Source of the DNA: Tectiglobus sp965215755
GTDB lineage: Bacteria; Pseudomonadota; Alphaproteobacteria; Rhizobiales; Hyphomicrobiaceae
NCBI GenBank assembly: GCA_965215755.1
Contig: OZ244119.1
Span: 1,178,001 to 1,242,000, forward strand
Length of the DNA stretch: 64,000 bases
Direction: 5' to 3'
The translations under genes and the position numbers were made by a program. How positions within the stretch are numbered: position 1 is the stretch's first letter; each line of letters opens with the position of its first letter. Shown piece by piece: positions 16,451-26,051 of the stretch. The notes beneath the pieces were generated by a model. That model saw only the letters and a program-made list of their open reading frames with translations, searched no databases and was not told the origin of the DNA.

Positions 16451-17916
16451 TCATCAGGCATCGGCGGTGTGGCGTAGGCGCTGTTGTCCGGCTGCTCGTC
16501 GAATGGATTGGCCAGAACGTCGACGAGCTTTTCGAAGGGTTGATAGTCGCCAGCTTGTGCTGCGGCAAGGGCTTCCTCGACGCGATGATTGCGCGGGATA
16601 TAGCGTGGGTTGACGCGCTGCATGGCCGTCTGGCGTTCCGTGTCTGCAAGTGCTTCCTTTTGCAATCGAGATATCCACTGCTCGGCCCACACATCGAAGG
16701 CTGCCGTATCGGCGAACTGCCCCCGCACCTGCCAGGTATCGACGGGAGAGTCCGTGGCGGCAAACGACAAATTCCGGAAGGTCAACGTGAAGTCTGCTTT
16801 CTGATCAGCCATCGCTTCGAGCAAGCCCTGTATAAGTTCGAGGTCTCCATCCTGCTCTGTGGTGAGGCCGATCTTGGCGCGCATGACGTCGAGCCACTTT
16901 GGTTGATAGATGTCAGGATAGGCATCGATAGCGGTTTGAGCCGCTTCGATGGCTTTGTCCTGATTGTCGTCCATCAACGGCAGCAGACATTGCGCGAAAC
17001 GAGCCAGATTCCACTGGGCGATGCGCGGTTGGTTGCGGTAGGCGTAGCGGCCCATTTGATCGATGGAACTGAACACCGTGTCGGGATGGAAGCCATCGAT
17101 GAACGCACACGGGCCGTAGTCAATGGTCTCGCCGGCGATCGACATGTTGTCGGTGTTCATGACGCCATGGATGAAGCCGATACCCATCCACTTCGCAACC
17201 AGCTCGGCCTGGGCGTGCATGACGGCCTGAAGGAGGTCATGGTATGGCGTGGCGCTATCCTTCAAGTGTGGATAGTGACGCGCGATGACATGATCGGCGA
17301 GAAGACGGAGGGCGTCGGTGTCCTGGCGGGCGGCGAAGAACTGGAAGGTGCCGACGCGGATGTGGCTTTGCGCGACGCGGGTGAGAACGGCGCCGGGCAG
17401 TGCGGCTTCGCGGAAAATCCACTCGCCTGTTGTGACTGCGGCCAGTGATCGTGTGGTGGGGATGCCGAGTGCGGCCATCGCTTCGCTGACGATGTATTCA
17501 CGCAAGACCGGTCCGACAGCCGCGCGGCCATCGCCCATGCGCGAGAACGGTGTCGGACCCGAGCCCTTCAGCTGGATGTCGCGGCGCGATCCGTTTCGAT
17601 CTTCCAGTTCGCCCAAGAGAACGGCACGGCCATCGCCGAGTTGTGGAACCCAGTTTCCGAACTGATGGCCCGCATAGGCCATGGCGATTGGGTCTGAACC
17701 ACGCGGCAGACGGTTGCCGGCGAAGACTTCAATGGCGTCTGGCTGAGACAAGGCCTCCGGGTCGAGGCCCAGTTCTGAAGCAAGGCTGGTATTGAGCTTG
17801 ATCAGTTCCGGCTGCTTGACCGGTGTCGGTGACAGTCGTGCGTAGAACCGGTCAGGCAATTTGGCGTAGGTGTTGTCGAAGTTGAAGACCTGATCGGCCG
17901 GCATCGGCATAGTCAT
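16420..17916 (-). CDS. selO: SelO/YdiU-family protein adenylyltransferase
   Basis: A 498-residue pseudokinase-fold protein of the SelO family, established to transfer AMP to Ser/Thr/Tyr of target proteins. Family signatures include AYAGHQFGNWVPQLGDGRA, DIQLKGSGPTPFSR with the nucleotide-binding lysine, HGVMNTDNMSI and IDYGPCAFID with the metal-site residues. The C-terminus ends ...TFCGT: the cysteine three from the end matches the selenocysteine position of eukaryotic SelO and the usual bacterial cysteine. The ATG at 17916 gives a family-typical N-terminus; the frame extends further without support. The last codons also occur as a relic at 14759-14790. Confidence 0.93.
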   Translation of the reverse strand: MTMPMPADQVFNFDNTYAKLPDRFYARLSPTPVKQPELIKLNTSLASELGLDPEALSQPDAIEVFAGNRLPRGSDPIAMAYAGHQFGNWVPQLGDGRAVLLGELEDRNGSRRDIQLKGSGPTPFSRMGDGRAAVGPVLREYIVSEAMAALGIPTTRSLAAVTTGEWIFREAALPGAVLTRVAQSHIRVGTFQFFAARQDTDALRLLADHVIARHYPHLKDSATPYHDLLQAVMHAQAELVAKWMGIGFIHGVMNTDNMSIAGETIDYGPCAFIDGFHPDTVFSSIDQMGRYAYRNQPRIAQWNLARFAQCLLPLMDDNQDKAIEAAQTAIDAYPDIYQPKWLDVMRAKIGLTTEQDGDLELIQGLLEAMADQKADFTLTFRNLSFAATDSPVDTWQVRGQFADTAAFDVWAEQWISRLQKEALADTERQTAMQRVNPRYIPRNHRVEEALAAAQAGDYQPFEKLVDVLANPFDEQPDNSAYATPPMPDEVVQQTFCGT

Positions 17917-18066
17917 GACTGAGCTCGCTTGCCGTCTTGCGTTTTGCCGTGTTGGGCGATGGTCAACACAGTGGAGCGCACCGGCGGTTGATTGCTTCCG
18001 AAGTTTAACGGGGTATATAGGCGCGCGAAACCTCGGCGTCACCTGCCAGTGTCGGAAAAGGTCAGC

Positions 18067-19035
18067 TCAGTCCTGAATGATGGGCCGCCAATCCTGCTCT
18101 GGCAGGCTGATAATTTCGCCTGGTTTGGTGCGGTCGAGAATGAAGGAGCGCAGCAACTGGCTTTCAGAGGTCTGGTGTAGGCCAGTTTTCTTGGCTGCCA
18201 AAGCCGCTGCACACTTGGCGTAGGCGCTGAAGCCGTTGCAGTGTGTCGAGCGCGGGGTGCGATGCAATCTGCGGCGGATCAGGCCATTGGCAAAATAGAC
18301 CCCATATTTGCGCTGCGCCGCCGGCGTAAAGTAGTCCGTCGTCACCGAGACATTGAGACCTTCGAGATTGTCGACGCGATGCGGTGCATTTTGTGGCCAG
18401 CTTACCGCCCAGCCCGGCTCAAGGTCGATGGCTTGTGCATCGCTGTCCCATGCCGGATCGTATGGGATTTCTTCTTCGGTTTCTCGCAGTATGACACGCT
18501 CGAGAACTTCGTCCGGTAGATGGGTTTTGTTGGCGGCATCGTAGATCCAAACCCGTTTGCGCCCGCGGATGTGCCACAGAGCGACAAGCGGGATATCGGC
18601 ATGATAGAGGACATTGGCACCGGGTGATGAGATCAAAATGCTTGATCTGCGGCGGCTCGTTTTTAGGTGTGGGTTTTGCTGCTCGATGTCATCAAATGCG
18701 TTGTCGATGAGTTCGTCATACGCGGGAGCGACAATATCCAGCCTGCGTAGTGAGAGCCATAGTCGACCCTTGCGGATGGCCTGGAGGACGTATTTGCCAG
18801 AGGCGCCATTGAGATCGCCGTTGCGCCAGACTTGCTGGTTGCCGTCGTCGGTCATCGTCGTGATCATGTAGTACCGGCGCGGATAGTTCTCAATGAGATC
18901 GGCCAAGGCGGCATCTGTGAAGAGGCCCGATGAGCTCAGATTGTGCTGATAGTGGATGAGGCTGTTGCCAAAATCGGCCGCGCCGCCCGGTGCAAACTCA
19001 ACGTCATGATCTGAGATTTGAGCCGTATCGAGCAT
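18067..19035 (-). CDS. JmjC/cupin-like protein, putative Fe(II)/2-oxoglutarate oxygenase
   Basis: A 322-residue protein with a cupin/JmjC-like core: an H-x-D pair in NVLYHADIPLVALWHIRG and a distal histidine in QNAPHRVDN form a complete 2-His-1-Asp iron site, followed by SVTTDY. This fits bacterial cupin-like hydroxylases of the JmjC fold. The start at 19035 is set by AAGGGAG five to ten bases upstream. It lies between selO and fba on the same strand, but a terminator separates it from fba. Substrate unknown; several such enzymes act on protein or peptide side chains or on small hydroxy acids. Confidence 0.72.
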   Translation of the reverse strand: MLDTAQISDHDVEFAPGGAADFGNSLIHYQHNLSSSGLFTDAALADLIENYPRRYYMITTMTDDGNQQVWRNGDLNGASGKYVLQAIRKGRLWLSLRRLDIVAPAYDELIDNAFDDIEQQNPHLKTSRRRSSILISSPGANVLYHADIPLVALWHIRGRKRVWIYDAANKTHLPDEVLERVILRETEEEIPYDPAWDSDAQAIDLEPGWAVSWPQNAPHRVDNLEGLNVSVTTDYFTPAAQRKYGVYFANGLIRRRLHRTPRSTHCNGFSAYAKCAAALAAKKTGLHQTSESQLLRSFILDRTKPGEIISLPEQDWRPIIQD

Positions 19036-19188
19036 CTGCAACTCCCTTTGCATCGACTGTTGTGCGCCAGCGTTTCGATGTGGGACGCTGGCGGTTTTTA
19101 CGCGAGTATGTTGCAAAGGCTGCACCAACCGATCAGGGCATTGGCCCGGGCGGGTAAGCGGTCTCGAGTTGCGACGACGTTGCGGCAT

Positions 19189-19224
19189 AAAAAAAGCAGC
19201 AGCGATGGCCCCGCTGCTGCTTTC
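19189..19224 (-). terminator. Rho-independent terminator of fba
   Basis: On the minus strand, AAAGCAGCAGCG (19212-19223 complement) pairs with CGCTGCTGCTTT (19193-19204 complement) around a short GGCCAT loop and runs into seven or more Ts. It lies 40 bases after the fba stop. Confidence 0.88.
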
Positions 19225-19261
19225 CAGTTTGTTAAGTGCAATGTGTTGGTGTCGTGCTCAA

Positions 19262-20338
19262 CTACGCTGAAGCGACCGTCTTACCTGTCGATCGCAATTC
19301 GCCGAACGCCTGTTTGAGACGACTGACAACGCTCTTTTCGCCTTCGCGCAGCCATTTACGCGGGTCGTAGTACTTCTTGAGCGGTTCGTCTGTACCAGGG
19401 TCAATTTGGTATTTGAAAGCATTGCCGTGCTCGTCGGCATAGCCACCGACGCCGTGCGCAAAGGCAAACTGTGTGTCGGTGTCGATGTTCATCTTGAACA
19501 CGCCGTAGTCGATAGCTTCTGAGATCTTTTCTGGCTCAGAGCCGGAGCCACCGTGGAACACGAGGTGTAGCGGGTTCTCGTCGGACAGATTGTGTGTCGA
19601 GCGAACCTTCGCTTGCGAGTCCTTCAGAATTTCCGGACGGAGCTTGACGTTGCCTGGCTTGTAGACGCCGTGAACGTTGCCGAATGCGGCTGCCACAGAG
19701 AAGTGTCCGATCGGTTGTAAGCGATCGTAGGCTGCGAGGACTTCATCCGGCTGGGTGTAGAGCTTAGCGTTATCGACTTCATCGATATCTGAACCGACGC
19801 CATCTTCCTCGCCACCTGTTACACCAAGTTCGATCTCGAGGCTCATGCCGAGTTCAGCAGTGCGCTTCAGGAACTTTTCGCACTCGGCCAGGTTGTCCTC
19901 AAGAGGCTCCTCGGACAAGTCGAGCATGTGCGAGCTGAAAAGTGGCCGGCCGGTTTTCTTCATGTGCTCTGCGCCATGATCGAGAAGGTCGGAAATCCAT
20001 GGTAGGAGCTTGCGGTTGGCATGATCAGTGTGAAGCACTGCGCAAACACCATACGCTTCAGCCAGAAGATGGACGTGTTGTGCGGCTGAGACGGCGCCGA
20101 GAACCATGCCGGTGTGTTTGTCGGCAAGTCCCTGGCCGGCGAAGAAGCCTGCGCCACCATTCGACAGCTGGATGATTACATCCGACTTGTTTTCGGCGGC
20201 GGCTTCCAGAACGGCATTGATGGAATTTGTGCCCACCACGTTGACGGCGGGCAGTGCAAACTTGTTTGATTTGCAATGGTCGATCAACTGCTCGTATTCT
20301 TTACCGAATACGACACCTGGCTTTAACTGCAGACCCAT
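19262..20338 (-). CDS. fba: Class II fructose-bisphosphate aldolase
   Basis: A 358-residue zinc aldolase of the FbaA type, interconverting fructose 1,6-bisphosphate with DHAP and glyceraldehyde 3-phosphate. It has SNGGAGFFAGQG, VLHTDHANRK with the catalytic Asp and zinc His (D105, H106), the EIELGVTGGEEDG segment, FHGGSGS (zinc His) and MNIDTDTQF (phosphate site), as in the E. coli enzyme of 359 residues. AAGGGAA precedes the ATG at 20338. It is transcribed alone with its own terminator. Confidence 0.95.
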   Translation of the reverse strand: MGLQLKPGVVFGKEYEQLIDHCKSNKFALPAVNVVGTNSINAVLEAAAENKSDVIIQLSNGGAGFFAGQGLADKHTGMVLGAVSAAQHVHLLAEAYGVCAVLHTDHANRKLLPWISDLLDHGAEHMKKTGRPLFSSHMLDLSEEPLEDNLAECEKFLKRTAELGMSLEIELGVTGGEEDGVGSDIDEVDNAKLYTQPDEVLAAYDRLQPIGHFSVAAAFGNVHGVYKPGNVKLRPEILKDSQAKVRSTHNLSDENPLHLVFHGGSGSEPEKISEAIDYGVFKMNIDTDTQFAFAHGVGGYADEHGNAFKYQIDPGTDEPLKKYYDPRKWLREGEKSVVSRLKQAFGELRSTGKTVASA

Positions 20339-20743
20339 GGTGAGAGCGTTCCCTTTCAAAAAGAATTTGGCGGCTGAGCTTGTCCTTAACCCTGAAACCT
20401 CTGTCGTTTCACGGGTGCTCCAGTGTAGTGAATTTGATGTTGACCTGCGCAAGCAGCCTGTGTTCTGCGCACACTTCAAATTCGAGAAGCCACACTTGTT
20501 GCTATGGATTCTGTAACAACCCGGCTGACTATTCCCGGTTTAGAATGGTTCATTCCGCCAAGTCAACTTCACCAGCCAGCTCCTGAACTTAGTTCTTAAC
20601 AGGCAAGGTTAGCGCATCATGAACGCGAAGCGTGGCGGTGCGAGATCTTGAGAACAATGATCATGAGTCTGCGGTTGAACCAGACAATAGGGAAGCCGGC
20701 CAAGCCAGGTGTACCGGGAATGCGCCTTGGCAGTGCGCGGCTC
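20339..20743. other. Intergenic region upstream of fba
   Basis: A 405-bp gap between the fba start and the CinA-like stop. It must hold the fba promoter; a TTGACT box on the minus strand lies near 20560-20565 but without a convincing -10. I see no supported gene or RNA here. Confidence 0.4.
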
Positions 20744-21982
20744 TCAGCGCTGGGCGTCCGAATTCGGGGCTTGAAATCCAGCGGAAATCGTTTTCCGCAG
20801 TAAATCCAATACGCTGATGACGGAGAAATTCCTCATGCGATCACGGCCGGGTTGCAGCACAATGAGCTTGGTAAACGTGATTTCCTGGCAGCTGATGCCC
20901 ATAATCACGGTGCCCGGAGCCGCGTTGTCCGCCGGATCCGGGGTGACGACTGATAATCCAATGTCGGCGCCATGCCGCTCGCGAGCCTCCCGGGCCAGGC
21001 GCATCGCAACGTCATCAGAAGTTTCACCTTGTTTCGGTAAGCCGTCTGCAGCTGATTTAACCGTGGCGCCCTTAAAAATATCCATGTCCGGATCGGTCAG
21101 AGTTAACCGCGAAGACAAGATGCCGCCGGTCAGCGTCTCGACCGCTGCCAGCGTGCGCCCATGCTTGCGCAAGGCTGTGATGACGGCCGACTCCATTGTC
21201 TCATCATCGACACCGAAGATTGCGCTTGTGAGGATCGGCCGGAGGACAGCTTCCTCGTCATCCAGTATGGACGCTGCTGTTGCCTCATCAGGAGCCTTGG
21301 CCGTAATGCGGACTTTGATGCCCTCGATACCGCTTGCCTGAAAAGCCAGGAACGCGCCACCGCTATCATCCAGAATTTTGATGCGGTCATCGAGAAGCTC
21401 GGCCAACCCGGATTCGCTCAGGCCCCAGGTCTTGAGGACGCGAGACCGGATGACGCCCTGATAACCGGCGCGGCGCTGCAGGTCAGGCAGAACCGTTCCC
21501 AGCATCATTTCCTTCATTTCGTGAGGCACACCAGGCATTGCGTAGATGACTTTATCGCCGACCGGGCAAACCAGTCCCGGAGCGGTGCCTGGCATTTGCG
21601 GAATTGTGGTGGCCCCATTTGGGACGTCTGCCTGGCGTAGGTTGTTCGGTGCCATGCGCCGCCCCCGGGCTTCAAAGCGGCGTTGGATTTCGGCCGCGAT
21701 AGTGTCGTCGCGGGTCATGCCCTGACCCATGATCTCGGCGATCACATCCCGGGTGATATCGTCCTGCGTCGGGCCAAGACCGCCACAACAAATGACAGCA
21801 TCTGCCCGTTCGAGAGCAGTGCGAATGGAGGATTCAATGCGGCCGAAGTTGTCGCCGACTTTGACCTGGAAGTAGGAATCGATCCCGCGTTGCGCGAGCT
21901 GCTCTCCGATCCATGAGGAATTGGTGTCATTGATAATGCCGAGCAGAAGCTCCGTTCCGATGGCAACGACCTCGCAGCGCAT
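20744..21982 (-). CDS. CinA-family protein (MoaB/Mog-like domain plus degenerate C-terminal domain)
   Basis: A 412-residue CinA-type protein. The N-terminal molybdopterin-binding-like domain, an ADP-ribose pyrophosphatase in studied members, has VAIGTELLLG, CCGGLGPTQDD (66-75) and MPGVPHEM. The C-terminal domain aligns with NMN amidohydrolase (PncC), but the catalytic AESCTGG motif reads VETLTGG (281-287), and the following VVTYSNxxK is KGATVKSAA, so deamidase activity is doubtful. AAGGAAC supports the ATG at 21982. It stands alone on the minus strand. Confidence 0.85.
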   Translation of the reverse strand: MRCEVVAIGTELLLGIINDTNSSWIGEQLAQRGIDSYFQVKVGDNFGRIESSIRTALERADAVICCGGLGPTQDDITRDVIAEIMGQGMTRDDTIAAEIQRRFEARGRRMAPNNLRQADVPNGATTIPQMPGTAPGLVCPVGDKVIYAMPGVPHEMKEMMLGTVLPDLQRRAGYQGVIRSRVLKTWGLSESGLAELLDDRIKILDDSGGAFLAFQASGIEGIKVRITAKAPDEATAASILDDEEAVLRPILTSAIFGVDDETMESAVITALRKHGRTLAAVETLTGGILSSRLTLTDPDMDIFKGATVKSAADGLPKQGETSDDVAMRLAREARERHGADIGLSVVTPDPADNAAPGTVIMGISCQEITFTKLIVLQPGRDRMRNFSVISVLDLLRKTISAGFQAPNSDAQR

Positions 21983-22215
21983 GAATGCCTGTTCCTTTGC
22001 AATTGGGATGCGAGGCTTTGATGACCCCGGTGTGCCCAAGTTCGATCTTGCCGATGTCTGTCTCGGCATCAAATTTCAGAGGCACAAGCTACACAAGAAA
22101 CGTTCAATTGCCAGCGAAACTATTGCTGCTGTCGGTTCTCAGGAGCGATGTCATCGCGGGGGGACTGTATTCACTGGGAGGCTGCCAGCGGAGCAGGAAC
22201 ACAACTGCTCTGGCG

Positions 22216-22542
22216 CTAGGTTGACTGACCGAAAAAATGCTCAGGCGCGAAAAGCTCGTCACCGTTGCCGCGGCGGATTTTAATTGTGGTTGGAGGCAGT
22301 GCGCTATCGTCAAGTTTTTCGATCGCTTCACCTTGTTGAAGCTTTCGGCACGCACCGGACGAAAGTTTGTCAATCAAGGCAACGTCGAAGGCTGTTGGGA
22401 TGGCCGACATCACCCGCAGCTGTTTAAGATCCTCAGTCGTCTTGCAGGCATAACCATTGGAGGCGGTCACAGTCCAACTTGCGACCGCAGGAGTGGCTGA
22501 AAGTAACAACACCGACGCGGCGATCATTCTGAAAAATTGCAT
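22216..22542 (-). CDS. Small exported protein of unknown function
   Basis: A 108-residue protein with a clear signal peptide (residues 1-21, ending AVA before SWTV), leaving about 87 residues with two cysteines (C33, C65) that could form a disulfide in the periplasm. GAGG precedes the ATG. I do not recognise a family. It is divergent from the von Willebrand protein gene, with about 155 bp between them, and may share regulation with it. Confidence 0.6.
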   Translation of the reverse strand: MQFFRMIAASVLLLSATPAVASWTVTASNGYACKTTEDLKQLRVMSAIPTAFDVALIDKLSSGACRKLQQGEAIEKLDDSALPPTTIKIRRGNGDELFAPEHFFGQST

Positions 22543-22697
22543 GCGTGCACCTCACTTTTCGTGGCGAGCCTACTGCGGTTCTGACATGACGTCAGCTCAC
22601 AATCTGTGCATACTCATCACGGTAAGATTATGTGCAGCGCTTATGTGACCGGACTACAGTCTTGATTGCTTTTACTACCAGAACTGTAGAGTCTCGG

Positions 22698-23405
22698 ATG
22701 GCCCACGTATCTGCTCAATCATTCTTTTCACAATTGCGGTGTCTCTTCCGGCTGGGTCTGGCACTGTTGCTGTTGTTAGCGCAGTTTGTGAGCACGGCAG
22801 CCTGGGCGTGCCGTGAGAACGCGATGATTGTGTTTGATGCTTCCGGCTCGATGGCGTTATTTCGTGACGGTCGACCGAAGATGGTGACCGCGCGCAAGGC
22901 TGCCCGTGAGGTCCTACCCGAGCTGACGCGTGATCGGCCGACCGGATTGGTGACTTATAGTGGTGGACAAGGTCTTGCCTGCGCAGATGTAATCCTGCGC
23001 CTGCGGCCGCGACCGGATAGCGGCGAAGCAATCGCCAGCCAATTGGATGGCATTGAGCCGAATGGCGCTACGCCACTATCACCCGCAGTCAAGCTGGCAA
23101 CCAGCACACTCAAAGAGATTGGGACGCCGGGGGTTGTCGTACTCGTCACTGATGGTCTGGAGAATTGCGGACATGACGCCTGCGCACTCGGCGAGCAATT
23201 GAAGCGGGATGCCTACGACGTGAAAATCCATGTCATCAGCTTCTATCTGCATGGCCGTGCCATCGACAAGATCACGTGTCTGGCTAAGTCAACCGGTGGC
23301 ACTTACACGACGACAGCGTCGCTGGAAGGTCTGAAAGAGGCGTTGCGTAAGACGCTGAGCTGCCCACGCATCTCACGGTTGGAAACTGGCAGGCTGACGC
23401 GATAA
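22698..23405 (+). CDS. Exported von Willebrand factor A domain protein
   Basis: A 235-residue protein with a signal peptide or N-terminal anchor (hydrophobic stretch 18-37) followed by a vWA domain. The metal-ion-dependent adhesion site is complete: DASGS at 47-51, a Thr in GATPLS and TDGLEN. Such domains bind proteins or metals in the envelope. Start is uncertain: the ATG at 22698 gives a compact signal peptide, but an in-frame GTG at 22632 is possible. Cysteines at C149-type positions (NCGHDAC) suggest disulfides. Confidence 0.78.
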   Translation: MAHVSAQSFFSQLRCLFRLGLALLLLLAQFVSTAAWACRENAMIVFDASGSMALFRDGRPKMVTARKAAREVLPELTRDRPTGLVTYSGGQGLACADVILRLRPRPDSGEAIASQLDGIEPNGATPLSPAVKLATSTLKEIGTPGVVVLVTDGLENCGHDACALGEQLKRDAYDVKIHVISFYLHGRAIDKITCLAKSTGGTYTTTASLEGLKEALRKTLSCPRISRLETGRLTR

Positions 23406-23469
23406 GGCGGCTGGATCGCTCACGGCGATGCTGATAAAACCTCTCTCAAATCGAGAGGTTCAAAAGTCC

Positions 23470-24210
23470 ATGACAGTCAAGATTACGTTTGTAGGTTCCG
23501 GAGACGCTTTCGGTTCGGGCGGTCGCATGAACACATGCATTTTGGTCGACGCACCGGGCCATCGCTTTGCCATTGATTGCGGCGCAACGGGCCTTGTGGC
23601 GCTCAACAAGCTCAACATTCCCCATAACTCAATCGACACGGTACTACTCACTCACCTGCATGGTGATCACTGTGCCGGCGTGCCGACCCTGTTCATGGAC
23701 GCCATGCTAGGGGCAAAGCGGCAGTCGGCGCTGACGGTTGCCGGTCCGGTCGAAACGCAGAGTCGCCTGAAGCAGGTGCAAGAAGCGCTCTTTCCAGGGT
23801 CTGCGGGCATGTCGCCGAAGTTTCCCTATGACGTTATTGAGATGCCGACACTCGAGCCGTGCCAGATTGGAGACCTCAAGGTCACGACATATCCGGCGAT
23901 CCATACGGCAGCGACGAACCCGACATCAATGCGCGTTGAGGTGGCTGGCAAAGTCATTGCCTATACGGGTGATACGGCCTGGACGGAGCACATTCCAGCG
24001 TTGGCTCAAGACGCAGATGTGCTGATCAGTGAGTGCTATTTTCACTCCAAGCCTGTGCCGTTTCACATGAATTACGTCGACATTGAAGCCCACCGGGAGG
24101 AGCTTGGCGCCAAGCGCATTGTGCTTACTCACATGGGGCCGGAAATGTTGGCGCGACAGGACGACGTGCCCGAGGAGTGCGCCTACGACGGCATGGAGAT
24201 CGAGGTGTGA
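23470..24210 (+). CDS. Metallo-beta-lactamase fold hydrolase (RNase Z-like)
   Basis: A 246-residue MBL-fold enzyme with the HLHGDH motif (H62-x-H64-x-D66-H67), a later YPAIHTA histidine, YTGDTAW aspartate and THMGPE histidine, giving a full binuclear metal site. The compact layout is closest to RNase Z/phosphodiesterase-like or PqqB-like members rather than lactamases. GAGAGG lies about 12 bases before the ATG at 23470. It follows the vWA gene by 64 bases; functional link unknown. Confidence 0.85.
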   Translation: MTVKITFVGSGDAFGSGGRMNTCILVDAPGHRFAIDCGATGLVALNKLNIPHNSIDTVLLTHLHGDHCAGVPTLFMDAMLGAKRQSALTVAGPVETQSRLKQVQEALFPGSAGMSPKFPYDVIEMPTLEPCQIGDLKVTTYPAIHTAATNPTSMRVEVAGKVIAYTGDTAWTEHIPALAQDADVLISECYFHSKPVPFHMNYVDIEAHREELGAKRIVLTHMGPEMLARQDDVPEECAYDGMEIEV

Positions 24211-24443
24211 TGGACGTATGACGTTGGCGCTTTTCTTATCGTGGCCTGCCGGTGAGTGCCCCAGGTCACGGGTCGAGCAATTGCATTGAGCCCAACCAAT
24301 CCGCCGTCGAATATGGGGTGGGGGCCCTATCGCGTCTCGTCTTCTCAAGCTTGTCTATTTAGCGGTTCGCGGTCTGAAGATCTTCAAGCTCTGTTAGAAA
24401 CGGGATATGCAGAGCCGGTCGCTCACATTCAAGGTGCCCGTTC

Positions 24444-25157
24444 ATGTTCTCCATCAAAGACTTTGATGCTTTGACCTTCGACGTCTATGGCACCATCCTG
24501 AATTGGGAGCCTGAGATTGCGGCGTTTCTCAACCGTTGGGCCGAGGCTGGTGGTAGCGCAGTTGCGCAGGCTGATCTACTTTCGGCCTATGATCGTGTCA
24601 GGCAGCCGTTGCAGGAGCATCGTCCTGCCTGGCGGTATCCTGAGGTGTTGAAGCGGACACTTCAGCAGTTGGGAAACGAGTTTGATCTGGCCACGCCGCC
24701 GGACATGCTGGAACGATTTGCTGGCATTGCCGCAACCCATCAGCCATTCCCAGACAGCAAACCAGCACTCGATGAATTGCGCTCGATGGGCCTGAAACTT
24801 GCGGCGCTGAGCAACATTGATGAGGCCTCGTTTACTAAAGTGTTAGCGTCGACAAACATCCACTTTGACGTTGTGGTGACGGCGCAACGTGTGGGTGCCT
24901 ACAAGCCCGATCAAGCGCATTTCTGGGCTGCTCTTTCTGATCTACAGGCCATGGGCATTCCTATGGATCGGGTCCTCCATGTCGCGCAAAGCAGACGGGC
25001 CGATATCGTTGTTGCTAACGCGATTGGCCTAAAGAGCGTTTGGGTTAACCGACCGGGACATATCTTTGGCCGCACCGGACGAGGGGCAGAAGTCTCAACC
25101 CCGGACTTCGAGGTGGATGGCCTCGCTGCGGTCGTGGCGATGCTGAAAGCTGGCTGA
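24444..25157 (+). CDS. HAD-superfamily hydrolase (haloacid dehalogenase type II-like)
   Basis: A 237-residue HAD enzyme. The nucleophile is D13 in FDVYGT, motif II is LSNID, the lysine is in AYKPDQAHF, and the cap domain lies between residues 20 and 90. This matches (S)-2-haloacid dehalogenase type II-like proteins, although many of them are phosphatases. Motif III is atypical: where GD..DI is expected it reads QSRRADIVVA. 233 bp without a gene precede it. Confidence 0.82.
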   Translation: MFSIKDFDALTFDVYGTILNWEPEIAAFLNRWAEAGGSAVAQADLLSAYDRVRQPLQEHRPAWRYPEVLKRTLQQLGNEFDLATPPDMLERFAGIAATHQPFPDSKPALDELRSMGLKLAALSNIDEASFTKVLASTNIHFDVVVTAQRVGAYKPDQAHFWAALSDLQAMGIPMDRVLHVAQSRRADIVVANAIGLKSVWVNRPGHIFGRTGRGAEVSTPDFEVDGLAAVVAMLKAG

Positions 25158-25545
25158 GGTCGGCGAAGGAAAGATGGGGAAGGCGCAACATGACCACGCG
25201 GTATTCGCCACTCATTGTTACCATAGCATTGCCCGAAGCTGACGACATCGCGCGGCCTGTGGAGCTCTAACCCGATGGCGATCGTTACAGGTTGCCTGCC
25301 GGAACGCTGATTTCAGGTATCGCCTATGAGATAGGTGGTTGGGCTGCATCATGCTCACGCCGGCCCTAGCGCTGATAGCTTCGGGATTTTCTGCCTTGGC
25401 GCTGGGAACGGCCTTCCCGGTGGATCTGCAGAGTGCGGATCGTCTGCCGCACCGCAGTTGACGGCGGTGCCAATCACTGAGAGTCTGAGTGACGGTTCGA
25501 TTGGCCAAGATGTGCCAGAACCCGCGATTAGCAAGGATCAGTGAT
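25158..25545. other. Intergenic region, no supported gene
   Basis: A 388-bp gap. It contains a possible 36-codon frame from the ATG at 25351 with a hydrophobic, signal-like start, but it has no good ribosome site and no recognisable family, so it is not called. No RNA structure was evident. Confidence 0.4.
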
Positions 25546-25905
25546 ATGCCTGTCATCTCACACGACGCGGTGAAGCGTGAAGCGTTTCGTGGCGGCGCGC
25601 ACTATCAGACGTTGGTTGGCAACGATGAAGGCTCAACACCGATTCGTCTCGGCGTTCAAACCTCACCGCCTGGTTATCGTACGCCGGTTCACTCGCATCC
25701 GTACATGGAGACGATCACTGTTCTTGAAGGACAGGGTGAGGCATGGCTGGATGGCAGTGACGATATCGTTGCGTTGCAGCCGGGAGTCACACTTGTGCTG
25801 CCGCCTAACGTCAGGCATTGGTTCGGTGCGACCGGCGAAGAGCCACTCATTACTCTTGGTGTGCATGCCTCAGGCGAGCGGATCGTGGATGTTCACAACG
25901 ACTGA
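25546..25905 (+). CDS. Small cupin-domain protein
   Basis: A 119-residue single-cupin protein. Motif 1 is visible as TPVHSHPYMETITVLEGQGEAWL with two His and a Glu, and motif 2 around PPNVRHWFGATGEE with the last His. AAGGATCA lies upstream of the ATG. Such proteins bind a metal and act as isomerases, dioxygenases or sensors; no substrate is evident. Confidence 0.8.
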   Translation: MPVISHDAVKREAFRGGAHYQTLVGNDEGSTPIRLGVQTSPPGYRTPVHSHPYMETITVLEGQGEAWLDGSDDIVALQPGVTLVLPPNVRHWFGATGEEPLITLGVHASGERIVDVHND

Positions 25906-26051
25906 CGAGTTTGGGTCGCGGTTGTGTTTGCCAATCGTTTGTCTCGGTGGAAATGACCGGACTCAACCAAACTGGCACCTTGCTGCTCTAAGGGACCGGT
26001 TTCCCGGAGCTGCAATCGACACTTTTTATGACCGGCTGATCTAGGATCGCA

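Noticed and set aside
16441..17448. 335-codon plus-strand frame opposite selO
   Set aside because: Shadow of the selO coding strand; composition and motifs are those of selO read backwards.
25351..25461. 36-codon frame with a signal-like start
   Set aside because: No good ribosome site, no known family and alternative frames of similar length nearby.
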